Shown one piece after another: positions 35,986 through 44,119 of a stretch of 64,000 bases of DNA. Position 1 is the stretch's first letter. Each line of letters starts with the position of its first letter. The notes below the pieces were generated by a model. It made no database searches. It saw nothing but the letters and a program-made list of their open reading frames with translations, and was not told the origin of the DNA. Source of the DNA: RPQJ01 sp963748985 (GTDB lineage: Bacteria; Pseudomonadota; Gammaproteobacteria; Steroidobacterales; Steroidobacteraceae). The stretch spans positions 1-64,000 of the forward strand of contig CAVVKQ010000004.1 of the NCBI GenBank assembly GCA_963748985.1, in the 5' to 3' direction. The position numbers and the translations under genes are program-made.

Positions 35986-36261
35986 CTAATTGCCGCCCGA
36001 CTCGTCGCTCGCGTCGCCCGTCTGGGCGTCGATCGCCTCGTCGAGGTTGCGCTTGGCGTCCATGGTCACGCCTTCCACGGCGCGCGCCCTGTCCTGGGTC
36101 TGGATCATGTCGTCCAGCACCGTCTCGTCCGTATCCCGGCCGAGTTCCCGGGCTTCCGCCTCACTTGCGGGATCATCTTTCGGATCCGGTGCGGACGACC
36201 CGCACGCGACGAGCATCGACAGCGCGAAGGCGGCGAGAGGTACCCTGGCAGCGACAGACAT
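35986..36261 (-). CDS. Small acidic lipoprotein
   Basis: 91 residues from ATG 36261 with GGGGGAAG 5 bases upstream. The signal peptide ends in lipobox LVAC. The mature chain is acidic and polar (DPKDDPASEAEARE, DDMIQTQDRARAVEG). No family is recognised. A strong GC hairpin (36271-36277 with 36282-36288) overlaps its ribosome site, which could dampen translation. Confidence 0.72.
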   Translation of the reverse strand: MSVAARVPLAAFALSMLVACGSSAPDPKDDPASEAEARELGRDTDETVLDDMIQTQDRARAVEGVTMDAKRNLDEAIDAQTGDASDESGGN

Positions 36262-36301
36262 GATGCTTCCCCCGGGCAAGGGCCCGGGCGGGGATTCTAT
36301 A

Positions 36302-36410
36302 GGAAGGGGTTAGGGGATGGGGGTTGGGGGTTAGTCGGAGGTGCAGTGGTGGACGTCCAGTTGAACCGAACCTCCGACTAACCCCCAACCCCCATCCCCT
36401 AACCCCTTCC
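36302..36410. repeat. Perfect 41-bp inverted repeat built of GGGGTTA-type heptads
   Basis: The left arm 36302-36342 and right arm 36370-36410 are exact reverse complements over 41 bases, separated by a 27-base loop. From 36306 the left arm consists of four 7-base units, GGGGTTA, GGGGATG, GGGGTTG, GGGGTTA, followed by GTCGGAGGT at the loop side. The element fills the gap between a lipoprotein gene and a hydrolase gene, both minus. It can form a long cruciform or hairpin and, on the G-rich strand, could form G-quadruplexes. It may also end transcription, but there is no U-tract. Confidence 0.95.
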
Positions 36411-36411
36411 C

Positions 36412-36924
36412 TCAGTGGAACTCATCGATCTGGAAGAGGAAATACGCGAAGAAGTGATTGATCGCGCGGATCTGGTCGAGCAGCTGATGGTCCGAATCGA
36501 CGACGTGCAACGTCGCCTTCTGCTCTTTCGCGAAACGGATGCTGTTGTCGACCGGGATCACCTCGTCGCGCCAACCGTGGACGATGGTCGTCGGACAGTG
36601 CGCGGGTCGCGGGCTGAATTTCTCGTAACCGGGCATGTAGAGCGCCGGCGCCAACAGGAACATGCCACGTGCCTGCAGCAGCGAGGAACCCGCCACCGAC
36701 ACGTAACCGCCCATGCTCGAACCGACGAGCACCAGCGATCCACGCAGGTCCTTGCAGAACGCGAGCAGTCGCGTCACGCGCGCCTGCGGATCCTCGATGC
36801 CGCGATAGTCGACGGATTCGACGTGGAATCCCTCCTCGCGCGCGATTTCTGCCATCGCTGCGATCTTGCTGCCCCACGGCTCGCTGTCCTTGCCGTGGGA
36901 AAAAACGACGTATCGCTCGGTCAT
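36412..36924 (-). CDS. Small alpha/beta hydrolase
   Basis: 170 residues from ATG 36924; the longer open frame to 37269 shadows the ATL gene and is rejected. Features: VVFSHGKDSEPWGSK at the N-terminus, nucleophile elbow VGSSMGGYVS, acid in VHGWRDEVIPV and His in VDSDHQLL. The size and layout match the compact YqiA-like/RBBP9-like hydrolases. Activity is likely esterase or thioesterase; the substrate is unknown. The stop lies 2 bases from the repeat at 36302-36410. Confidence 0.85.
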   Translation of the reverse strand: MTERYVVFSHGKDSEPWGSKIAAMAEIAREEGFHVESVDYRGIEDPQARVTRLLAFCKDLRGSLVLVGSSMGGYVSVAGSSLLQARGMFLLAPALYMPGYEKFSPRPAHCPTTIVHGWRDEVIPVDNSIRFAKEQKATLHVVDSDHQLLDQIRAINHFFAYFLFQIDEFH

Positions 36925-36994
36925 CCGGGAAGCGCTCCAGTCCGCATGCCGGCCATGATAAGGCTTTCGCGCACTGCGTAACGCGGCTTGGGTC

Positions 36995-37420
36995 TCATTC
37001 ACCCGACCACAGCAGCTGGTCCAGATCGCCCACCGCTGCGCCCCAGCCGTGCCGGGCCAGGTCCACGCGTCCGTGCGCCGCATCGATGCCTTCGGCGCGC
37101 AGGCAAGAAATCTGCCGGCCGCGCGCAGGCGAACCTGCCGGAAAGGCAATGCGCCCACCGGCCGCGACGACTCGCTGCCACGGCACCCCGCTGTCCCGTG
37201 GCAGGCCGGACAGCACCTTGCCAACGAGTCGGGCCTGGCGCGGGAGTCCGGCGCGAGCCGCGACGGCACCGTACGTCGTCACCCGGCCGCGAGGAATCCC
37301 GCGCACGACCCCGACGATCGCCGCGATCCGACGCTCCCTCTCTGCGACGTCCGCGGGCACGCGCGCGGCAGGCGCAGGTCGGGCAGGACGTGCGGGCTTC
37401 GGCATGATGGGCCACATCAT
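36995..37420 (-). CDS. Alkyltransferase-like (ATL) DNA-binding protein of the MGMT family
   Basis: About 141 residues from ATG 37420 (ATG 37405 is another option). The DNA-binding winged helix of O6-alkylguanine transferases is clear: VVRGIPRGRVTTYGAVAARAG and RLVGKVL. The active-site motif PCHR is replaced by VPWQRVV, so the reactive cysteine is Trp, the mark of ATL proteins that sense alkyl lesions and hand them to nucleotide excision repair. A Pro/Ala-rich segment (KPARPARPAPAARVP) precedes the domain. It is transcribed head-to-head with the hydantoinase gene, with starts only 3 bases apart. Confidence 0.85.
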   Translation of the reverse strand: MMWPIMPKPARPARPAPAARVPADVAERERRIAAIVGVVRGIPRGRVTTYGAVAARAGLPRQARLVGKVLSGLPRDSGVPWQRVVAAGGRIAFPAGSPARGRQISCLRAEGIDAAHGRVDLARHGWGAAVGDLDQLLWSGE

Positions 37421-37423
37421 GCC

Positions 37424-40400
37424 ATGCGTCCGGAGACTGATCTGACGGTATATTGGCAGGCCCGGACGAGCCTTCCGGGAGCCCTTGACCAACGCTGGTT
37501 GCTGCCGCACGGGAGCCGGTCTCGATTGCCGCACACTGCACAACGCGAAACGGTCGGTTGGGCGTTCGCCGTGGATCGCGGCGGCACGTTCACCGACGTG
37601 GTCGGCACCGCGCCGGATGGTTCGCTGCACACCTGCAAGGTCCTGTCGCGGGACCCGCATCGGCCTGCCGATCCGGCATTGCGCGGCATCGACTTGCTGC
37701 TCGAACGGCACGGCGCCACCTGCGGCCGTCGCGTGGCTTCAGTGCGGCTCGGCACAACCGTCGCCACCAACGCATTGCTCGAGCGCGCGGGCGCCCCGAC
37801 GCTGCTCGTCACTTCGCAGGGAATGCGCGACGCGCTGCTGATCGGCTACCAGGATCGGCCCGACATTTTCGCGCGCGCCATCCGTCGTCCATCCCCGCTG
37901 TACCGGGACGTCGTCGAAATTCCAGAGCGCGTGGACGCCATGGGGCAGGTGTTGCTGCCGCTGGACGAAGAAGCGCTGCACCGCGCACTCGTGGCGGCGC
38001 GGGCGGCGGGCATCGAGGCCGTTGCGGTCGCGTTCCTGCACGGGTTCCGGTATCCGGCCCACGAGTGCCGCGCCGCGGATATTGCACGCGCAGCGGGTTT
38101 CGAAGAAGTGATCGCATCGCACGCGGCTGCACCGCTTCTCGGCTTCGTGGCGCGCGGCGACACGACCGTGGCCGACGCCTACCTCTCGCCCATTCTTCTG
38201 CGCTACACGCAGAATTTCCGCGCGAGCCTGCGTGCGGCGCACGTCGACGCGACCGTCGCCTTCATGCAGAGCAATGGCGGGCTCGTCGATGCCGAAGGTT
38301 TTCGCGGCGTGAACGGCATTCTGTCGGGTCCCGCCGGAGGCGTGGTCGGAATGATTGCCGCCGGTACTGCCGCAGGCCCGCGACGGCTGATCGGCTTCGA
38401 CATGGGTGGCACATCAACGGACGTCAGCCTGTCCACCGGCGACATCCCGAGGCGGTTCGCCGCCGAGATCGATGGGGTGCGGTTGCAGACTCCGATGGTC
38501 GACATCACCACGATCGCTGCGGGTGGTGGTTCGGTGCTGCGGTTCGCCGACGGCCGCCTGCAGGTTGGTCCCGCCTCGGCCGGCGCCGACCCCGGGCCGG
38601 CGTGTTACCGCCGCAACGGCCCAGCAACGATCACGGATTGCAACGTCGTGCTGGGACGCATTCCAGCGGATCGCTTTCCGCACGTCTTCGGCCCGGCGGG
38701 CGATCAACCGATCGAGCCGACGGCCTCACGCGCGCGACTCGCCGAGCTGGTCGCAGCGGCTAACGAAGAAGCGGGACTGGGGTACAGCGTGGAGGCCATG
38801 GCCGAAGCCTTCCTGCAGGTTGCCTGCGCGCGCATGGCCAACGCGATCCGCGAACTCGCCTTGCACCACGGCGAGGACCCGGCACGCTTCGGCCTGCTCG
38901 CGTTTGGCGGCGCGGCGGGGCAGCATGCGTGCGCCGTGGCCGGGCTGCTCGGTGCCGATGAGGTGTTGCTGCATCCGCTCGCGGGCGTGCTCTCCGCCTT
39001 TGGCATCGGCTTGACCAGTCGTCGCGCAATACGCCGCCGCACGGTCGAAGCAACACTCGATGCGTCGGGGCACGCGGCAGGCGGGCAGGCATTACAGGGA
39101 CTCGAAACCGATGCGAGTGCTGACCTGCAGCGCCAGGGCGTCGCCGGGTCGCTCGTCGAGATGCGAAGCAGTGCACACGTCCGGCTCGCGGGCTCCGACA
39201 CCACGCTCGAGCTTCGCTGGCAGTCCGCTGACACGCTTCGCGTCGCGTTCTTCGAGGCGCACCGCCAGCTCTACGGCTTTGCTGACGAAACCGCGACGCT
39301 GGTCATCGGCTCGGTCATGGCCGAAGCCATCGAACGCGTGGCAGCGGCCGCACCGAACCTGGCCACCGCCAGGGAACCGACGATTGCCGACGCTGCGACG
39401 CCGGCCGCGAGTGCCGCGGTATGGATCGAGGGGGCATCACGCACGGTGCCCGTCGTCGCACGCCGCGAGCTCTCACCGGGCGACCAGCTGCAGGGTCCCT
39501 TGCTGCTCTGCGAGGACGGCGCGACGAGCTGGATCGCTCCCGGCTGGGCGGGCCGCGTCGCACCGAGCGGCTTGGTTGTCCTGCACCGGTCGCAGGCCGC
39601 ACGCGGCATCACTCACCTGGACGCGTCTCCCAGCGAGCCCGATCCGATGCGTCTCGAGGTGTTCAACGCGCTGTTCATGCACGTCGCGGAGCAGATGGGC
39701 GCCGTGCTGCGACACACGGCCAGCTCGGTCAACATCAAGGAGCGGCTCGACTTTTCGTGCGCGATCTTCGATGCCGCGGCGAACCTCGTGGCCAATGCGC
39801 CGCACATGCCGGTGCACCTGGGGTCGATGGGCGCAAGCGTGGCGGCCGTGCTCGCCATGTTCGGCGACGAGATGCGCCCCGGCGATGCCTACCTGGTGAA
39901 TTCACCGTACGCCGGCGGCACCCACCTGCCCGACATGACGGTCGTCTCACCGGTCTTCGACGAGGGTGGCGCGCGCGTCGAATTCTTTACGGCCTCGCGT
40001 GCGCATCACGCCGACGTGGGCGGGATCTCGCCCGGCTCCATGCCGCCCGACAGCCGCACGATCGACGACGAAGGTGCGCTGGTGGCGCCGACGCGCATCA
40101 TGCGGGAAGGCGTGCTCGACGTTGCACGGCTGCGCGAGCTGTTCTGCGGCAATCCCTGGCCCGCACGGAATTTCCCGCAGAACCTCGCGGATCTGCGGGC
40201 GCAGCTGGCGGCAAATTCCCGTGGCGAACGGGAATTGCGACGGGCGGCGGCGGACCATGGCGGCGCCACGCTGCTCGCATACATGCGCCACGTGCAGGAC
40301 AACGCCGAACGCTGCGTGCGCCGCGCGATCCGTCGGCTGCGCAACGGCAGCTTCCGCTACGAGATGGACAACGGCCAGGTGATTGCCGTGCGCATCGCCG

Positions 40401-41176
40401 TCGAGCCGCAAGCCGGCACGGCCGCCGTCGACTTCGCGGGGACCTCACCGCAACAGGCCAACAACTTCAACGCGCCTCTTGCCGTAACGACTGCGGCGGT
40501 GCTCTACGTCTTCCGCACGCTGATCGACGAGCCGATCCCGCTCAATGCGGGTTGCCTGCGACCACTGACCATCGTCGTGCCGCACGGATCGATGCTCGAC
40601 CCGATCGCGCCGGCGGCGGTGGTCGCGGGCAACGTCGAAACGTCCCAGTGCATCGTCGATGCGCTGTACGGAGCCCTGGGACTGCAGGCCGCCGCGCAAG
40701 GCACGATGAACAATTTCACCTTTGGCAACGATCGCTACCAGTACTACGAGACCATCGCGGGCGGCGCAGGGGCCGGTCCGGATTTCGATGGCGCGAGCGG
40801 CGTGCAGACGCACATGACCAACTCCAGGCTCACCGATCCTGAAGTGCTCGAGACGCGGTTCCCCGTGCTGCTGCGCGAATTCTCGATTCGTCGCGGATCC
40901 GGCGGCGCAGGCCGGCACCGTGGTGGCGACGGTCTCGTGCGGCGCGTGGAATTCCGCGAGGCGATGACGGCGAACGTCCTCGCCAATCATCGGCGCATCG
41001 CGCCATTTGGTCTCGAGGGAGGCGCGGCCGGGGCGCCCGGGCGCAACACGGTCAGGCGGCGCGGCTGCGCCGACTCAGAAACGGTCGCCGCGACGTTCGG
41101 GCTCGCCGTAGAGCCGGGCGATGAAATTCAGATCGAGACGCCGGGCGGCGGCGGCTTCGGGACGCAGGGTGCCTGA
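37424..41176 (+). CDS. Fused hydantoinase A/B (5-oxoprolinase-type) protein
   Basis: About 1250 residues from ATG 37424; no SD is visible, and the domain proper starts about 45 residues later at WAFAVDRGGTFTDVVG, so a later start is possible. The HyuA half has an ATPase fold with GFDMGGTSTDVS and LLAFGGAAGQHACAVA. The HyuB half begins near DPMRLEVFNALFMHVAEQMG and contains TASSVNIKERLDFSCAIF, HLGSMGASV and GGDGLVRRVEF. The fused order matches eukaryotic and bacterial ATP-dependent 5-oxoprolinases of about 1200-1290 residues. It would open 5-oxoproline or a hydantoin. The 3' end overlaps the converging sheath-like gene by 102 bases. Confidence 0.9.
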   Translation: MRPETDLTVYWQARTSLPGALDQRWLLPHGSRSRLPHTAQRETVGWAFAVDRGGTFTDVVGTAPDGSLHTCKVLSRDPHRPADPALRGIDLLLERHGATCGRRVASVRLGTTVATNALLERAGAPTLLVTSQGMRDALLIGYQDRPDIFARAIRRPSPLYRDVVEIPERVDAMGQVLLPLDEEALHRALVAARAAGIEAVAVAFLHGFRYPAHECRAADIARAAGFEEVIASHAAAPLLGFVARGDTTVADAYLSPILLRYTQNFRASLRAAHVDATVAFMQSNGGLVDAEGFRGVNGILSGPAGGVVGMIAAGTAAGPRRLIGFDMGGTSTDVSLSTGDIPRRFAAEIDGVRLQTPMVDITTIAAGGGSVLRFADGRLQVGPASAGADPGPACYRRNGPATITDCNVVLGRIPADRFPHVFGPAGDQPIEPTASRARLAELVAAANEEAGLGYSVEAMAEAFLQVACARMANAIRELALHHGEDPARFGLLAFGGAAGQHACAVAGLLGADEVLLHPLAGVLSAFGIGLTSRRAIRRRTVEATLDASGHAAGGQALQGLETDASADLQRQGVAGSLVEMRSSAHVRLAGSDTTLELRWQSADTLRVAFFEAHRQLYGFADETATLVIGSVMAEAIERVAAAAPNLATAREPTIADAATPAASAAVWIEGASRTVPVVARRELSPGDQLQGPLLLCEDGATSWIAPGWAGRVAPSGLVVLHRSQAARGITHLDASPSEPDPMRLEVFNALFMHVAEQMGAVLRHTASSVNIKERLDFSCAIFDAAANLVANAPHMPVHLGSMGASVAAVLAMFGDEMRPGDAYLVNSPYAGGTHLPDMTVVSPVFDEGGARVEFFTASRAHHADVGGISPGSMPPDSRTIDDEGALVAPTRIMREGVLDVARLRELFCGNPWPARNFPQNLADLRAQLAANSRGERELRRAAADHGGATLLAYMRHVQDNAERCVRRAIRRLRNGSFRYEMDNGQVIAVRIAVEPQAGTAAVDFAGTSPQQANNFNAPLAVTTAAVLYVFRTLIDEPIPLNAGCLRPLTIVVPHGSMLDPIAPAAVVAGNVETSQCIVDALYGALGLQAAAQGTMNNFTFGNDRYQYYETIAGGAGAGPDFDGASGVQTHMTNSRLTDPEVLETRFPVLLREFSIRRGSGGAGRHRGGDGLVRRVEFREAMTANVLANHRRIAPFGLEGGAAGAPGRNTVRRRGCADSETVAATFGLAVEPGDEIQIETPGGGGFGTQGA

Positions 41177-42868
41177 AGTTGCGGCGGGCCGCTGATCGGG
41201 CGGCGGCGCGAACAACTCCTGTGCCAGCGTCCGGCGTGGCGCGTTGTCTTCGAGCAAGCCGACGGACACGCGACGCGGCCGGTCGTGCACGGTGAAGCGC
41301 GTGCCTGGCGGCAACTGCCGCTGACTCACGGCCCGCACGGCACTGCCCTCGAGGCGATGCGTGAGCATGAACGAGCGGTTCTCGCCGAGCCGGGGCGTGG
41401 GCAGCGAGACCAGGCAGTGCACCACGCCATTCCTGAGGTCGTCCAAAGTATTGACGCGTTCATCACAGACGACTTCGCAGGGCTGCGCGTCCGCGCCTTT
41501 GCCAAAGGCGCCGCTCGCGGCAAGTCCGAGCAGGAAAGTCTGCACCTGCCGTGCGAGTCGCGGCCAGGTGTTGCGGTCGCGTCCTTCGAAACGCGCCCAG
41601 CGTGTGCCGCTCTCGATACAGTTGAGAGTCAGCAGCTGCCGCCGACGGAACGTGAGCAGTGAACTTTCGGGGCCGGCGCCCGTTCCACGCGCCAGCGTCT
41701 TGAGCTGCGCCGTGCCGGCAACGCTGGCACGGACGGCATGCAGCGGGTTGACCCCCTGCGCCGTGAGCTTTTGACAGTCGACATCCGACAACAATTGCAG
41801 CGGGCGCGTGCCGGGACGCAGCAGGATCTGCTCGTCGGGCAGGCCATCCCAGGGCGATCGGTGCGAATCCATGCGCGCAAGCGCACCCGCGACCGCGCCG
41901 CAGTTGGCGAAGGGCTCGAAGCGGCCGCGCAGCCGATCGAACGCCTGCACGCGCGGGAAGCAGATGAATGCAGAATCACTCTGGAACGCGAGTTCACGCA
42001 GGCCGTGCAATGCGTCATCGGTGGTCTGCCACGCAGCAGGCGGATCGACGACGAGCAGCGCGCGGTGGTCGCGGCAGAACTGCGCTGCGACGAGCAGCAC
42101 GCCAGGCCCGATGTCGCGATCGCGCGCCGGCGGCGGCACGCAGACGAAGTGCAGGTCCTCCACATCGCGCAACGCGAAGAGGCCGGTGCCGCGTTCAGCC
42201 GAGCCGATCAGGTCGTAATCGGTGAGCGGCGAACCATCGTCACCGTCGGGATTCGAATCGACGTAACCGATCGGGTGACGCGCACCCGCACGGAACGTGC
42301 GGTCCGGACGTGAGTTCGGCACGGCTCCACGCACCCGCACCAACAGGGATTCCTGCAGCGCCGAGGCGACGAACCGCGTGGTGCCCGGTTCGGTCGACAG
42401 CCGCCGGAAAATTTCCTGGTCTTCGACCTGCTCGGAACCGAGCGTACGCACGCGCTGCAGGACGAGGTTGAAGCGATCGTCCTCGCCGGGTGCGATGTTG
42501 TCGTAGTCGACGGAGGCTCGCAGAATTTCGCGCGTGCCCGGACTGAGTGCTTCGAGCACCAGCTTCGCGTCGCCGCAAGGCAGGCTGATGGTGGCCGGCG
42601 CTCCGCCATTCACGACGCGTACGATGACCGCTTCGCGGCCGCCGTTGTCGAAGAACTGCTCGACGGCGTAGGAGAGCATGCTCGGCTGCCAGAGCCCGCC
42701 GAACACCTGCTGGTACTCGGCGTAATCGCGCACACGCACGGGACGGTTCACGGGGCCGCGCAACGCACGGCCGACGAAACCCGTCGTCGCCGTCGACAAA
42801 CGAACGATCGGCACGTCTGCGCCAACCGCTTCCGTCACCGTGATGCCTGTGTGGGCAATATCGCGCAA
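41075..42868 (-). CDS. Phage-tail-sheath-like protein, isolated
   Basis: 597 residues. Sheath-family hallmarks at the N-terminus are ITVTEAVGADVPIVRLSTATTGFVGRA-type sequence, GPVNRPVRVRDYAEYQQVFGG, LSYAVEQFFDNGGREAVIVRVV and, later, EDDRFNLVLQRV. The C-terminal domain contains WPRLARQVQTFLLGL and VVCDERVNTLDDLRNG followed by a beta strand. No start ATG exists; TTG 42868 is used, with GAGG about 12 bases upstream. A -10-like TATGAT lies at 42903-42908 (minus). No tube, baseplate, spike or AAA+ gene occurs anywhere in the window, so the gene is not part of a visible phage or contractile injection cluster. Confidence 0.85.
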   Translation of the reverse strand: MRDIAHTGITVTEAVGADVPIVRLSTATTGFVGRALRGPVNRPVRVRDYAEYQQVFGGLWQPSMLSYAVEQFFDNGGREAVIVRVVNGGAPATISLPCGDAKLVLEALSPGTREILRASVDYDNIAPGEDDRFNLVLQRVRTLGSEQVEDQEIFRRLSTEPGTTRFVASALQESLLVRVRGAVPNSRPDRTFRAGARHPIGYVDSNPDGDDGSPLTDYDLIGSAERGTGLFALRDVEDLHFVCVPPPARDRDIGPGVLLVAAQFCRDHRALLVVDPPAAWQTTDDALHGLRELAFQSDSAFICFPRVQAFDRLRGRFEPFANCGAVAGALARMDSHRSPWDGLPDEQILLRPGTRPLQLLSDVDCQKLTAQGVNPLHAVRASVAGTAQLKTLARGTGAGPESSLLTFRRRQLLTLNCIESGTRWARFEGRDRNTWPRLARQVQTFLLGLAASGAFGKGADAQPCEVVCDERVNTLDDLRNGVVHCLVSLPTPRLGENRSFMLTHRLEGSAVRAVSQRQLPPGTRFTVHDRPRRVSVGLLEDNAPRRTLAQELFAPPPDQRPAATSGTLRPEAAAARRLDLNFIARLYGEPERRGDRF

Positions 42869-42962
42869 AGCCGCGCCCCGCCTCGAAAAAGTGCCTTAAA
42901 GTATCATAAGTTATCGGGCATCGAAGCGACCCCTGACCGACCGCATGGCAGCGCGGTCGAAT

Positions 42963-44113
42963 TCATGGACCACCGGTCGGGGTCGGCCTGCGGCGCTTGC
43001 GGCCGCCAGTGGACAGCCTACCGGACGCCGATGCGGACAGGCGCGCGCGACAGTGCCCGGCGAACCAACGCAATCCGACCTCGCCCGTTGCGATCGGGCC
43101 CGTTTCGTCGGCGCCCAGCATCCCCATCCCCTGCTGCACGCGTGCGAGCATGCGCGCATCTGCTGCGAAAGCCTGGCGCCGCACACGCTGATGCGTGTAA
43201 CGCAGCAGGCGCATCTCGCGACCCGAATCGGGTGTCGCGTAGCGCAGCTCACGCAACGTGCTGTGACCGGTGGCGCCCGGCAAGACCTGCAGGATCGACA
43301 GGCCGTCGGGCGCGAGCTGCAGCAGCAGGTTTGGCCACAGGTAGACATATTCGGCACGTACCCGGGCCGGACGCCTGTCCTGTAGCAACTGGCGGTACAT
43401 GCGCGACGACCACGTGTCGCCGAGGGCGCCCGTAGCGACTGCAGCTGTCGCACTCAGGGCATCACCCTCGTCCCGCTCGAAAACCATGGCGCAAACAACC
43501 GCGGCTTCAGCGCGGGTCGCGCAATGTCGAGGTGCGCGGTGTCGAGCGCGTGCTCGCACGCGAGTTTCCAGTCTGTCGCGCAGGGCGTCGCGCGCGGCTC
43601 GATCACGCGTCGCATCGGCGTCAGGTCCGGCCAGTCGCCGGCTGCGGTGTCGAGCACCTGCTCGACCGCTTGCCGCGGCGCCTGGAAGGCCGCAAAGACC
43701 AGGCCGCGCCACTGGGCGACGTGGAGCGGATGCAGCGAATGAGCGTCCGCGTCGAACTCATCGAAGTGCTGGCCAGCGGGAACGCTGACGAGCGCGCCCG
43801 ATTCGTCGTACGTCCAGCCGTGGTACGGGCAGCGCAGGCGCCCGTCGATGCAGAACGCGAGCCCGGTGTGCGCATCGCCTTCGACGAGGCGTGCGCCCCG
43901 ATGACGGCAGACGTTGCGAAAACCCTGCAATTTGCCTGCCTTCGTCCGCAGCACCACTGCAGAACGCCCGCTGCAGTCGAATCGCACTGCGGTGCCGGGC
44001 GCAGGCAGGTCCGAGACGTGGCAGACGAACTGCCAGCTCGGTGCGAAGATCACGGAGTCTTCGAGCGGTGCGCGGTCGGGGTCGAGGTACCAGCTGGCCG
44101 GGAGACCTCGCAC
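42963..44113 (-). pseudogene. Rieske-type ring-hydroxylating oxygenase alpha subunit, frameshifted
   Basis: The N-terminal half (GTG 44113 to a stop at 43454) has the Rieske cluster NVCRHRGARL and CPYHGW and then DWKLACEHALDTAHLD. The C-terminal half is in another frame, open to 42963, with YVYLWPNLLLQLAPDG and TLRELRYATP. The two join if one T is added to the T4 run at 43480-43483 (minus): this reads LFAPWFFERDEGDALS without a break and gives a 383-residue protein of normal length. So a single-base homopolymer deletion, real or a sequencing error, breaks the gene. Family members hydroxylate aromatic or quaternary-amine substrates. It lies between L,D-transpeptidase and sheath-like genes on the same strand. 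Confidence 0.85.
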
Positions 44114-44119
44114 GGTCGC

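Noticed and set aside
41075..44113. Prophage or tailocin remnant around the sheath-like gene
   Set aside because: No integrase, capsid, tube, baseplate, lysis or AAA+ gene and no attachment-site duplication; flanks are chromosomal metabolic and envelope genes.
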